Shown piece by piece: positions 35,210 to 47,400 of a DNA stretch of 64,000 bases. The notes below the pieces were generated by a model. It saw nothing but the letters and a program-made list of their open reading frames with translations. It searched no databases and was not told where the DNA came from. The stretch lies in the NCBI RefSeq assembly GCF_020882245.1, contig NC_083598.1:55341858-55405857 (forward strand), read 5' to 3'. The position numbers were made by a program, and so were the translations under genes. The DNA is from Rhopalosiphum padi. Its lineage: Eukaryota > Arthropoda > Insecta > Hemiptera > Aphididae. Position 1 is the stretch's first letter. Every line of letters starts with the position of its first letter.

Positions 35210-38200
35210 TGACATTGATTAGTATATTCTGATATTCATTATTCAAACGTTAAATAACGATGTATCTTTAAATGATTTTTATTATTCTGTTATCATAAAA
35301 ATACTTTAAAAGAAAAAACTTGAAACACTAATTAAAATTACAATTTCATATAATATCATAGTGTTTCAACAAATATACACACCGAATTTTTTTTTCTACA
35401 ATAATACATTAATTCAAAATTTGAATTTTAGAATTTCTAAATATACCCGAAGACCATATTTTCAAATTCTTAAGTTTCAATTTATCTATATTTTAATTAT
35501 TAGTTTCATTTATAGTTATCATTTTTCTACTAGAAGTATACGGTACCTATGGAGAATTTTTTCATCAAAAACATTACGTAAGTTATAATATTTGTTATTA
35601 TATCATATACATTATTGTAATTAACTTACTATTGTGTACTAAAGAAAAGTATGAATACCTATATTATTGGGGCATAAGAAATTTAGAATATTATAGTTTA
35701 AAATTTATAAAAAAAATAATAAAACATGTTATAATCATAAGTTTCAAGACCTTAACATAAATATTTTTTTAAACATAACTATACAAATCGTTGATTAAAT
35801 ATTTTGTAAAAATTAATGCTTCAGACGAAAGATAAAAAATAGTGTTCTTAATTTCAAGTTTAATAATAGATCAATTCGCTCAAAGTTAACAACACAAATT
35901 CGCTTCTACTGAAAGGAAATTGTCTATGTTGTAGACACGTTTGTAAGACGGAGATAACACTGTCGGGTTAAAAACATTGTAAAAATTATTAATTATTAAT
36001 ATAATAATGTATGATATTATAATATTATATTTTATAATATAGTATTTACTATTTTTAGTTTTAAGTGGTTTTAATGGTAAACATTTTTTACATAAGTACC
36101 ATACTTCTAATAAATAATAATTATTATAATACATAATTTATTATGTAATATTTATAATCAACATTATGACTAAAGATACAGCATTCAAACTTATTCAACA
36201 GGAATAATATGATAAGTAAATAGTATATTGTATATTCTTATTGTATTACAAATACAATTATTATTGTATACTTATTGGTATACTATAACCATGTTTTAAT
36301 ACGTTATTAATACATAAAATAGATATTATTTTAAGTGGATGCCGGTTTTTTCTTATTTATCTAAAAGAAAAAAGTTTACAAAATATGCTTTTGTTTATGT
36401 GTTATGTTGGAGTATCTAATATTTTATACGGTCTATAGTTTGGGTACTTAAATATTTACAATAATGTTTTTTCCTGAAATAATCATACTAGAATATTGTT
36501 TCCTATATTATTAGAATAATATTTAATAATTCGTAAAGATAAAAAAAAGGTCTACGGCGGTATATATTTCAAATTTAAATTAAAAATCGGATATATTATT
36601 ATACTACTTATAATGAAACATATCTAATGGTACAGCTTCTTAAAGAATAAAAATAATAATAATAATAATGTTTAGCTATTGTAGAACATAATATTCAAAA
36701 AACATAATCTGTAACTTGTAACAATATCTCATTTATATATTGTATTGTAAAAAGTAATATAATAATGTTTTGAAGAATAATTGATAGGCTTAATGATTCG
36801 AATTGAATTGATTCATGTTTTTTGCAAAATTCTTACATAGAATTATAAAAATATCAATTATAATTTTAAATATACACCCCTGTTTTAAATATGATTTTAG
36901 ACGTCAATAATGTAATTGATACGAATATATTTTATTGATGAATTCGTATACTATTTTTATTTTACCAAGAATAACAATTTGCATAAGTACAATAATCACA
37001 GGTACTTTAAATTATGTATATCTTGGTTTAGAAATATAATGTGTTAAGTTTCTAAAAACTCAGATCCAAAAATGGACTAAAAAAATAAAAATGGTTTTAA
37101 ACCCTGAAAATTCTAAATAAATAAAATAATGCACCAATAAAATACCAATATTATCATTTTAAACAAGATTTTAACAAACAAATGTTTTAAAAAAAAAAGT
37201 TTTTACAACTACAAAATGTCAAATCTTCTACATGACCTTATAAAATTTATAACTAATGTATCATATAATGATATTAATTTTTATACGAATCTATTCAAAA
37301 CATTTTAGCAAAAATATAATAATATTCATTTAGGACTTAGGTAAACACCAATTAGTTTTTAAATAAAAATCTTAAAATTTACTGTATTTTAGTGTTTCAA
37401 GCCATAAACCCTAAAATTCTTTAAAAGAGTTAAAAATAATAATTGAGTAAATTACCAAAAAATAAGAACTTCTTATCCTGATTCATAAATATATGAAAGA
37501 TGAAACGTATATTTTATAAAATTAGCATCGATTTAGCATAGAATCTAAACTAGCTTAAAAAAACAATGCAAAGTACATCGAACTTTCACGCATTCCTACT
37601 TATATCTAATAATTGTTTAATGCTTTTGCAAACATTTTTTACTTAAATTTAATTCGTTCATTACAATTTATTTATTACATATTATATTATATCTAGTATG
37701 TATTAAACACCTAGATATATTACAACATCAGCATCCAACTAATTTTTTATATTGATAACAATTAAATAAAGTCGAATAGTTATAATACTAATTACTAATA
37801 GTTACTATATAAGCATGTAGTAAAAAAAAACATTTTAATATAGGTACTATTTTAATATACTACTACGTCGTTGTGTCAATTAAGTTACATTGTTAAAATA
37901 ATATCGATAAATAATAAATATTAAATATAATATACTTGTCGTAAGAATTAAAAAAGTATTTTATTTTATGATTATAATTTCGCATGATATTAGTTAATGA
38001 ATTGACTAATTAAAAATTATGTGCAATCTAATACTTACGCGCATTACTGTGTCTCTTCCTCTTCTAATTAGATGATTTGTGTGTGAAGTGTGACCATGCA
38101 AGCGCGATATCAACGGTTGAATTATTTAACTATACACGACCACGTCCCATGTACAACACCTTTATTGTAGACAAATTCAATAAACGTGTGGACCAAATTA

Positions 38201-39820
38201 CTAGATACTGTTAAATTTACATACAAGAATAGTTAATATTTACTGGTATTAAAAATAGGTACTACCAGAATTTTCGTAGTGTAAATGTATTTTATACTAA
38301 AAATAATCAGTTTTTATTTATTTATTGTTATATTAAATCACTACAATGTGACTATAAATATTGTGCTTAAATAGCATATTTTAATTTTATAAGAAAAAAA
38401 ATTAAGATCACCGGTATAATATTAGAAAATAAATATAATATACAACTATTTTTATTTTATTTTTGATTTACTTTTAAAGAAAAATGCATACAATTTATAT
38501 TATGTTGAATTTTATTATTTACCAATATCTACGATATCGTACTACAGTAGCTGTCTTTATTAATTTATTATCACGGCTTTACAAAAATATAATTTATAGC
38601 TGATTTTGTACTGTCTTAGTCATTGTTCGTAGTTATAATTTTATTTTAAAAACCAAAAATTGAAAGAAGTAAATTTTAAGTTCAAATTATTAATATTAAT
38701 TTTGTTCGCTATAACTGTTGAATATTATATTATGACGAGCAAACTTTATTCCCGTGACTAATATACGCCACACGGGGATTACTCAAGTTTAAAAGTTCAT
38801 AAACAAAGATCACATGCGGGTTGACGAGTAATTGGTGCTTAGGTTAGATTTGGCATACTGTAGTTTTGGGTGATATCTAATACGAATTTTTCTGCTGCCA
38901 AAAGTATAATAATAAAAATATATAATAATAATTTTTGAAACTGTTCGAAAACCCCGTTATAACAAAAATAGATCTTAATCTCGCATTTACCTGTCGATGT
39001 GAAATACGAGTAATAAATTATAAACAATATAAACCATAACAATACCTTTTAATATTGAAACATTTTAATGTAATATACTAATGTTATATTTATATAAAAA
39101 ATTATTTAAAATAAAATTAAAAAAAAAATCATACTCTGTATTTATCTAGAATTACAGATTATTGAAAATTAGTTATCATATTCTTACAATATACACTATA
39201 CAGTAAACCTACATAAATCTTACTAACTGTTAACATACATTTCGTGTCATATACTTGTTACTTACTGCCAACATAATAGAATACAAATGTATTTCTATTT
39301 TCTTATATTTTTAGTTTATCGAAACATTAGAAATAACAGTTTATTTTATATTCACTTACCTAATAATTTTAAATTGGTAACCTACCTATAGTATGTAATT
39401 TAAATTATAATATCCATAATTATTATTGCTATTATTGTTTTTCTCTCCGATTATCCTATTGTTTATTTATTTACAATATACATGAGTTTCCTTATAGTGT
39501 AATATATTTTTGACCATTTCTAAAGATTTCTCCCACGAATTAAATTCTTTAGATACTAAATTGTGTAAAGGCTGACCTAGAAAACATAATTGTAACTATT
39601 TAAACTTACATTTATATTGGGATTTCAAACCTTGTTTTTTATACTAAAAAAAAAAAAAGTCAATAGACCAAAAATAAAAAACCTAATCCTCCATTTGAAT
39701 ACACTCTCCCCCCCCTTACACAACTTCGGGGAACGCTCCACCTGTGAATATTTCAATTTTAATCATTTATTATTATTATTACATTGGTAAGTGTAGCTAA
39801 CTCACACACAAATATAAAAA
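35210..39820. other. Long AT-rich non-coding stretch
   Basis: 4.6 kb with no supported gene. (AAT)n occurs at 36651-36669. A minus-strand CAG|GTAAATG donor-like site lies near 38988. Otherwise ordinary AT-rich background. Confidence 0.55.
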
Positions 39821-39829
39821 AAAGCAGAT

Positions 39830-40450
39830 AAAACGGGCAAACTGGCAAACGGAGGCGGCGACCGTTGTCAGAGGTGTCCGAAAGGCAGGCCGGCAGCCTG
39901 TCGATAAATTTGCATATGGGTCGGCGGCGGCGCAAAACGTGCGGATGTGTTACGTAGTACCCATAATAATAATATAATGTATGTCGTGTCGTCGTATAAT
40001 ACGCTGCACAGAGAATGCAGTCAATCTTCTATCTCGCGGCGCGCGCACTGAACACTATTTGATTGCTTTTTTCTTCTCCTTCTTACTTTAAGTTTTTTTA
40101 AATCCGTTTTTTTTTTTATAACCTATCCTAGCCGGCTTCAATTGTTTTGTCTCTTCTCGCCGCCAGCCGTCTCTTATTAGTTATTGTTTTTTTACACGCA
40201 CCCGTGACTCGCGAGATTCAGTGCAATCATTGCGGTCGTGGTACATATTTTTCCCTACTATTTTTTTATACCTACGCCGGCCGCGAGTTCTTTCCGACCG
40301 GAGAGACCTAACACGCTGTATATGTATTCTGAAAAATCGAATATACCCTCCAGTTCCATCAGCAGCTGCGTTCGTACTTCGTAATTTATTCGTAGACGCA
40401 TTTTCCGTACATGCCAGAGGGCGGTTAGCGTTTAAAAAAAATAACTAATC
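39830..40450. promoter_or_regulatory. CpG-rich patch with octamer motif
   Basis: GC/CpG-rich from 39830 to about 40060 and again 40100-40440, with a C/T-rich middle. ATTTGCAT at 39908-39915 is the POU-domain octamer, next to GGCGGCGGCG. A 75-codon frame on the plus strand (40221-40448) begins with GTG and has no coding-like codon bias, so it is not called. A promoter or enhancer is plausible. Confidence 0.35.
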
Positions 40451-40822
40451 CACCTATTTGTCTATGCATAGTGTCGTAATTTATTTTTGTAAATCGGTAA
40501 CATTATTTATAATTTTAAATTAAATATGTATTTACGATTAAATAACTACTCTGTAAGGACGCAAACAAATTTAAAATTCAAACTACTAAGAAGTACTTAT
40601 TAATATGTATTAATTAAATAAACGATAAAGATTTTATGTTTCTGTTCTTTTGGCAACGCGGAAACACATTATATTTATGTATTAGGTTAGTACATAGAGA
40701 CATAGAGTAACTGGATTGCATATACAACGTCGCACACTATAAAATGTATATTATAGTATACAATATTATACTATTGTGAATTGTATTCTTACTCCTAAAT
40801 TATGTTAAATTTGACATTGTCG

Positions 40823-41101
40823 CTATGAAATATGTGGTGTACGAATAATCTCTACAACGTCGAAATGTATAATATTATTAGGTATAATATAATAACACGA
40901 AGGTAGACTATGTAGCCTGTAGGAAAAGCTCGCAATCCAGCTATTATACAAGTACCCATCCACCAAAGGCTGTTTTGTGAAACACAACAATGTGCGTATA
41001 TCTAAATCATTATCAGTGATTAGGGAAAATAATCGACCAACAGTTACGTTATGTCGAATTACATTTGGTGTAATGAATAACTTTACTGTTATATTATCCA
41101 T
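40823..41101 (-). CDS. Possible small gene, unknown protein
   Basis: An ATG at 41101 (minus, context CAAATGG) opens 92 codons to a TAG at 40823. About 55% of codons start with a purine and the segment is GC-richer than the DNA on either side. The peptide begins MDNITVKLFITPNVIRH, includes LCFTKQPLVDGYLYNSW and is mixed polar/hydrophobic with no clear membrane segment. No splice sites are needed for this model. No family is recognised; it may be species-restricted or chance. Confidence 0.28.
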   Translation of the reverse strand: MDNITVKLFITPNVIRHNVTVGRLFSLITDNDLDIRTLLCFTKQPLVDGYLYNSWIASFSYRLHSLPSCYYIIPNNIIHFDVVEIIRTPHIS

Positions 41102-41169
41102 TTGTCACATACCTATCTATACAGTGCGATGGGCTACGACCTATACCGCAGTATACCAGCGTTAATAAT

Positions 41170-43680
41170 AAAACGATGATTTTGCAACTGCCACTCAATC
41201 ACAAAATTAAACATACTATATAATATTGGCTTTACACATTACTTAATAATTCAACTTTCAAATAAGTATACCTACAAGTAAAATCAACAGTTTATTGATT
41301 TCATCAGTTGAAATTTGTTATACAATGATATAAAATACATAAATAAATTGTGTTAAGAATTGTTAATAATAAATAAATATTTATCAAATATTATAATCTC
41401 TTAAACTGATTTAATAAATAGCATTAGTAACTGATAATTCTAAATAAATATATAAAAAAAAATAATTAAAAAAAAAAATAATCATTAGATTTTTATAGTG
41501 ATTACTGATTAGAATCAAACCAGCTATCTTCCTTCAACCAAAACTCTATAGCCTATATAGGTACTTTGTATTTTTCATAAGCCACCCGTCACCTTGAGGG
41601 GTCGGAAAACCCAATTAAAGTGACTGTATCTACAAAACACTTAAATACTTAAAAGCATTATTGGGACCATAAATACGTATACATAGTTTATGTATCGATT
41701 TGCAGATTAGCAAGTTATTCAAATATATTATAACTTTGCTGTAATTTAACTGTGATGTAGTATATGTAGGAAAATATATTCTATATATCATACATATTAT
41801 ATTATAATATGTCTCGCAATGAATGTGTGCTCATAGTATTCACTTACTGGTAGGTGTGGCTAGCCAATTTTTTTATATCACATAAAAACAGAAAATTTCA
41901 AACGATGGGTTGATTATACTTCAAGTGACCGTTAGTAAATCCTTATAATTCAATGTCGTGTTTCGGTAGGTAGATATACTGTAAACGTCGTTATAACAAA
42001 CGGTGCAATAACCATCCAAGTGTATACGATAAGCCACACATCGCTTACTACAGGCAACTAACGAAGTTGCTTATTGTTTCTACTGAAGGCTACTCAAATG
42101 ACCACTGAATATACGGCCGCTTAATCAGGGGCAATATAATCATAGGTAATAATTTTGTAAATGCATAATGTATATAACATAAGCACGGCAATATCGACAA
42201 AAAAAATGTAAACATATACTTGAATAAATTTAACTTAAAAAAATTTGTAGAGATACATATTTGGAACGACCTTATTTAGGTGGTATTTAATTTTCAGCCT
42301 TCTCATATATATTATATATTTATACGTGTAAATGTTATATTTTTATATCCACAGTTAATACAATCACTGTACTTTAGAAACAGTGATTTTCTGTTCATTG
42401 TACCATACGTCCGCAAATAATAATGAAATAAATTAATAAAAAACTTTTTCCATCAAGATTACAATATTTATAATAAATATTGTAAAAATATTATCACCCC
42501 TGGATATATCTGCTCCTCGTGCATATTGCGTAATAGGTACCATTAATACCTATAGGTGCTGTAGGCCGTAGGGGTTTATTTTAAACAATCTCAACTATTT
42601 CTGTATGTTTATAAATTAAACATTAATTAAATTTTGGTATTTTTTTAATACCTACACATACTTGTTGTATAGACTATTTTTACGTAATTTCAGGACTCGA
42701 ATGGTCGATCATTTAAACATTTTATAAAAAGCATGAATTATTTTAATAACGATATAAAAAAGCTATATCATGAAATAACTTGGTAATCTAATCTGACGAC
42801 TGTCTTCATCCAAAATCGTTTTTTATATGCAATGCATTTTAAGACATGTACGTATTTTATAATATTCAATATTACTCAATGACAACATGTATTCGACAAA
42901 TACTGAATAGCAGAATGGTAACCTACTATTTTTTTTTTATTATTAAAAAAAAATTTCTCCAGTAGGCAGGTACATAATACCAATAATTTTATTACGTGTA
43001 ATTTGAACTAAGACCTTCAATAATAAAGTAACAAATGCAGCACAAATGTATAAATCATACAATAATTTACAACTTATAATTTCATATAGTTAAATATAGT
43101 TATCTACTCAAGCATAAGGTTTAACAAATGAATGTTTATTTCAAATATTTTACTTTTAAAATATCTGGCACTTACTTAATAGGTATATGCTTCCTGTGAA
43201 GTAACTGACTATTAATTTTTAATTGTTCGATAATTTTATCAAAATTCATATAGGTAAATATGTTAATAAGCCATACAAATATATCCTATTCTAACTTATC
43301 ACTATTCAACAAATGTATTTATAACTTTTAAAATTGAAAATAAGCGTTCGATTGCTACCTAATATTAAAGTAAATATTTTTGTAATGTACTCGTAGGTTT
43401 AATCAAAGAGTTGAAATAATAGTTTTAAACTTTATCTAAAAAGAAAAAGGCTATAACACAGACCTTAGTGAAGTAAAATATGTCTGTTTTAAGGTAATAA
43501 AAGTGTTTACAATCATAAAACATTATTATCATATTATGATTTTCCTTAAAATCGTTTGATACTTAATAATAAGCATTGTTAAGGTCTTAAAAGGACGTAA
43601 AGGATGTACAATTTTAAACCATACGTAGATCATGGCACTTTACTATAGTTGACAATGCTGGCCAAATTGGGAATATTATA
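41170..43680. other. AT-rich non-coding stretch
   Basis: No gene is supported. A GC-moderate patch at 41930-42130 has no long frame. Confidence 0.5.
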
Positions 43681-43689
43681 AGCCTTCTC

Positions 43690-44145
43690 GGATCTATTTT
43701 AATACTAATTGAGATTTTATTTACTTCTCTATCGTATCATAATCAAAATTTGAATGAGTAGTTCTTGAGATATTTAACTGCGTCTAATAAAGATAATAAG
43801 TTCATGGTGTATAATTCGTTAGAAAAATATGAAGACTATTGCTATTTGAAAGTTCTGTAGTAATTAATATTACCTAAGTAACCGATATATATATTTTATC
43901 ATTTTTAAAAATAGCCCAAATATAATAAATACTAGATTCATTATTACATATATTTTATATTTTTGTAAAATCATGTTTAATGACTATTTATAGTATTATC
44001 CGTAGAATTAACATTTTGATAACTAGGAAATTAATCGTTCAAATTTTGAATTAGGTATATCAACATCTTTAAAAAAATTAAACACTTAATTATTTACATT
44101 AAGAGGGATGTTTTAATTTGAAAAACTTACTTATAATATTTTGAT
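43690..44145. mobile_element. Relic of the same MITE family, ends lost
   Basis: The block GTTCAAATTTTGAATTAGGT then ATCAACAT at about 44037 aligns with the internal block of the MITEs at 15427 and 24912. About 300 bp to the left, ATCATAATCAAAATTTGAA (about 43736) matches ATGAAAATCAAAATTTGAA of copy 2 (about 25133). The GATTCACC-type termini are not visible. It is an old, truncated copy in the same orientation. Confidence 0.5.
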
Positions 44146-44415
44146 TCTGATTTTTTCGTGTTCACCAAAGCCACATCTTGCTGACGTATAGCGATCTAAA
44201 ATCAGCATAATCTCAAAGTTTAAAACAAAATATGATAAAAATATTTTTAATTTGATGACCTTTTAATGTTACGATGTAATTATAATTATTATATGTGAGT
44301 ACTGAGTACGATAGGCAGTGCATGCCGGTCGCAGACGTCTTATCATTAATGTCACAGCAACATTTTTAAACCTATATTAATAATATACAGATCCGTAAAG
44401 TAAAATAAAATGGAC

Positions 44416-44423
44416 GGCTACTG
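44416..44423. repeat. 8 bp target-site duplication, left
   Basis: GGCTACTG here and again at 44556-44563 flanks the hAT MITE exactly. Confidence 0.85.
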
Positions 44424-44555
44424 TAGTGGTGGCCAAACTTTTTTTACCACGGGTCTTTTTTTTTTTAAATTTTATTTTTACGTAAATATAAAATATTATA
44501 GTTCTCCCGCGGGCCAGATATTAAATGATGGCGGGCCGTAGTTTGGCTACCACTG
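44424..44555 (+). mobile_element. 132 bp hAT (Charlie-like) MITE with intact target duplication
   Basis: The left end TAGTGGTGGCCAAACTTTTTT and the reversed right end CAGTGGTAGCCAAACTACGG are inverted repeats of the hAT type (CAGTGGTGGCCAAAC), with GGGCC just inside. Perfect 8 bp duplications (GGCTACTG) abut both sides, the length made by hAT transposases. The interior is a T-run and AT-rich DNA with no coding capacity. The intact duplication implies a fairly recent insertion. Confidence 0.85.
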
Positions 44556-44563
44556 GGCTACTG
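44556..44563. repeat. 8 bp target-site duplication, right
   Basis: GGCTACTG, identical to 44416-44423. Confidence 0.85.
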
Positions 44564-44669
44564 CATTCGTTTAATACTGAGAACGTATATACGAGTACAG
44601 TTTATGTATAATATATAGTATAGTAGGGCAGGTATATACTATATATATATAATAGTCAGCACCCCTCAC

Positions 44670-44894
44670 CGTTCTATACTAATACGGAATAGTGGCAGTA
44701 CATCGGAACCGTTGCTGATGAGTTCGTGTACAAAAGGTGATTGTGTATTACATATGGCATTAATATATTTCACTAAAATAGCGACGATATCGTACACCAT
44801 CGTCTGTCGGCAAATATTCGCTCTCGCCGGCCGGTCTACCGTCCCGTCTCCCACACTGCTTGACCGCGTGTCTGTCTCGCTCAACGCCATCGAT
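44670..44894 (-). CDS. Possible coding exon with HSP90-like N-terminal motif
   Basis: Minus strand: TTATTTGTAG acceptor (AG at 44895-44896), then an ATG at 44890 opening 74 codons, and a donor GAACG|GTGAGG (last exon base 44670). About 66% of codons start with a purine, the highest of any frame I examined. Residues ~47-66 read YINAICNTQSPFVHELISNG, then SDVL. This lines up without gaps with the HSP90 N-terminal ATPase helix (IIN...F.RELISN.SDAL), keeping the Glu and Asn that in HSP90 hydrolyse ATP and bind Mg-ATP. The Arg before Glu is His. The first 30 residues show no similarity and the match ends soon after SDVL. It could be a divergent HSP90-like exon, a relic, or chance. Confidence 0.33.
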
Positions 44895-45200
44895 CTACAA
44901 ATAATAATATATTATATTAATACGGCGTTATTATGCAGTGCAACCGACGCCGCCCTAAAATTTAATTCCTTCAAAAGTCTATGGTCGCGCGCTCGGGTTT
45001 GGTTAAATGGAAATAATTACGCGCGTGCATTCAGGACGTGTTGAAACGCGACCGCGCGACGACGACGACGGCGGCGGCGAATAATAATAATGTTACATAT
45101 TATACACGATTTGGGCAAATCTGCTGATCGACGTGTAGTCCACGCGTATATCATATAATGCTGTGTGAGCGTACCTACTGCTGTTGTACGTGCGCAATAA
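44800..45200. promoter_or_regulatory. CpG-rich patch
   Basis: GC-rich from the exon candidate to about 45200, with CGACGACGACGGCGGCGG at about 45058-45075. On the minus strand CAGTAG|GTACGC near 45176 could be a donor of an upstream leader exon for the 44670-44894 candidate. A plus-strand frame (ATG 44718, 109 codons) also spans it but has a weaker purine-first bias. Confidence 0.35.
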
Positions 45201-45239
45201 TAGAAGGCGGTGCGGATAATATATTATAATACCTGATAT

Positions 45240-45800
45240 AGGTATAATATGTAGTTGCGATGTTAGGTATATAATATATATATATATATGTTATGGATTG
45301 TACGCATTGTGTAAAACCACGTGCACCAGTAGTCGCCGAGTGCCACTAAATCAAACTTTAATAATATATAATAAAACAACAATACGATATTATAATATTA
45401 TGTAGATTAACGTCAAATACATAATAATAAATAATATTATAATATTGTACGAAGCTATTTATTATTGTATACGGCCTGTATAATAACGTGAACGCAATGA
45501 GAGGAAAATGAAAACTCATCACATAAAACGCAAAGTACAGGAATTCATATAGTATAGATAAACCGTACGAGCGGATATTATAACCGCTGTACATCCGTTA
45601 TTATATTATAAAGCGTTTGATTAATTTCTAAATATTCATAAATGTGATCCAATCGTCCAGTGAATTCAATAGGTACCACAACTCGTATAATCGTTTTAAT
45701 AATAATTAAAGTTTTGGCGCTCGTTGTATAGAAAACGGTCTGGTAAAAACAATAATGCTCGCAATAATGTGTGTCTTAAATAATACAAGCTGATCATGCA
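45240..45800. other. AT-rich spacer
   Basis: (AT)n at about 45272-45289, then AT-rich DNA without a supported gene. Confidence 0.5.
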
Positions 45801-45816
45801 CACCGTTTCCGATAAC

Positions 45817-45989
45817 AAATCAAATACTGTCAGTGAATTTAGCCTGTCTTAAACTCTGTTATGACATGTAAACTGCACAGATTTTTAATACGGTTATTTG
45901 GCTTTTTTTACTAAGTATAAAATACAGGTCTAAAATCATATCCGATCATAATAAATACTTTATTTTGTGTAACCAAATAGCAACAGTGG
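45817..45989. repeat. Diverged direct repeat, copy A
   Basis: CTGTCTTAAACTC, a T-run, TATAAAATACAGGTCTAAAAT, TTTATTTTGTGTAACCAAATAGCAAC recur in the same order and spacing in copy B at 46264-46435, about 447 bp away. Identity is roughly two-thirds by eye. It is an old segmental duplication or two members of a dispersed repeat family. Confidence 0.6.
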
Positions 45990-46263
45990 TAACACATCTA
46001 TACTCGCAAATAAAAAAATGATAATTTGTTGTGAGTCAACTATATTCAACATTTATGTGTTGAAAAGTAAAGAGTAGGAAATAAAAAGTAGTTTATGACT
46101 ATGGAATTACGGACCTTGATAAATTTGTTGGCCAAAATTGTATACAAGCTGTGGATTTGCAAAAAGATCATTGGTTTTAGGCTTTTGATTTTATATAATA
46201 CATATTAAATTGTTTATTAATTATAGCCATAATATAAGCTAGTTGATTCTGTTAGGCGTTGAC

Positions 46264-46435
46264 CGTAACTAATTAAATAATTCCAGTAGATTTATCTGTC
46301 TTAAACTCCATTAAATATTAACTATATATATTTATAAAACATTAATTTGGTCGGTTTTTACCAAATATAAAACACCGGACTAAAATGTTGTCGAATTTTA
46401 ATAGTTATTTTATTTTCTGTAACCAATGGCAACTC
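46264..46435. repeat. Diverged direct repeat, copy B
   Basis: It has CTGTCTTAAACTCC, TATAAAACACCGGACTAAAAT and TTTATTTTCTGTAACCAATGGCAAC in the same order as copy A. No termini or target duplications were found, so the mechanism is open. Confidence 0.6.
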
Positions 46436-46609
46436 TATACAAACAAAACAGTTATTCGTTTAACAGCCGAAAATTTCCCATAATGTCAAAAATTCTTTAA
46501 AATACGAAATTAAAAAAATCGTTTTCGAAGTGCACATCTTCAGGTATAGGATTACATATATACCAAATTTTAGAATTATGAGTACGATAAATTTAGATTT
46601 GGATCGTTT

Positions 46610-46632
46610 ACACACACACACACACACACACA
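46610..46632. repeat. (CA)n microsatellite
   Basis: About 11 CA units, 60 bp left of the short MITE. Confidence 0.95.
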
Positions 46633-46690
46633 TACTTTGACATTTATTAATATAGAATATTTAATAGTATTTATAATGAGCTAGGCTACC

Positions 46691-46891
46691 TACAAGAGGT
46701 CATTCACCAAACATGCTCTTTTCTCTTTTTATTCAAAAATGCAGTTATAAAATGTATGATTTTTGGGATTAAAAATATATATATAATAATGTAAAAATAT
46801 GATCTTTGAGTGTAACTATTTAAAAGTTTCAAAAATCAGAATTTGAATAAATTCAATTTTAAAGGAAAACATGTTGGATAATCACTCTATA
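46691..46891. mobile_element. 201 bp MITE, GATTCACC...CATGCTC family, short copy
   Basis: The left end reads TACAAGAGGTCATTCACCAA then ACATGCTC; the reversed right end reads TATAGAGTGATTATCCAACATG. Both start with TA, the expected target dinucleotide. The subterminal block TCAAAAATCAGAATTTGAATA (about 46829) is shared with the 754 bp copy (about 16107). It is an internally deleted form of the family, lacking the two central blocks. Confidence 0.7.
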
Positions 46892-47200
46892 AACTGTGGC
46901 AGCGGCGCGGCTAGAGAGAAAAGAAAATGCAATTTGGCGCGAATCAGCGGCGGTCGTCGAGGTAAAAGGATCGGTTGTATTTTGCATGTGTGTATGCAAT
47001 TGGTGAACCATGAAGGGGGGTATAGCGATGACACAGCCGGCCGGTCGGTGTGCATTTTCCACTTTGCGACGGCAGCGGCACATACACACAAACTTGCGCC
47101 GGCACTAATAGTCGTGTGCGCGTGCGCACAAAAAAGCGCCCAGCCGGCCATTACGCTATACCGTCGATACATAACTCTAAACGACCACGATGGTCCATAA
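46871..47200 (+). CDS. Possible small ORF starting inside the MITE end
   Basis: ATG at 46871, inside the MITE's right terminal repeat, opens 109 codons to a TAA at 47200. About 66% of codons begin with a purine. The peptide starts MLDNHSINCGSGAARE, has a basic region (GGRRGKRIG), a stretch with several Cys and Ala, and ends LNDHDGP. An aligned minus-strand frame is also open, and the DNA is CpG-rich, so chance openness is possible. If real, the start codon was donated by a transposon. No family is recognised. Confidence 0.25.
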   Translation: MLDNHSINCGSGAAREKRKCNLARISGGRRGKRIGCILHVCMQLVNHEGGYSDDTAGRSVCIFHFATAAAHTHKLAPALIVVCACAQKSAQPAITLYRRYITLNDHDGP

Positions 47201-47400
47201 TGTTGAACAATAAAACATATGCGCAAGAGGGACGAAGACAATAATAATAATACATAAAAGCTATTATTGTGCATGGCGTGTACTTGTGTGCGTGTGTGAT
47301 AAGAGATGGAAAACTCGCGATAGCCCCACGTCGCAAAAATGCCGTTATAGACTTATCCTCTCGCCACCGACAAACTCTCCTCACCTGGACACAACGAGAT
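46890..47400. promoter_or_regulatory. CpG-rich patch
   Basis: GC-rich DNA with GTGTGCGCGTGCGC near 47110. A minus-strand donor lies at its right edge (47385). It may be a promoter with a minus-strand first exon at 47385 and above. Confidence 0.35.
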
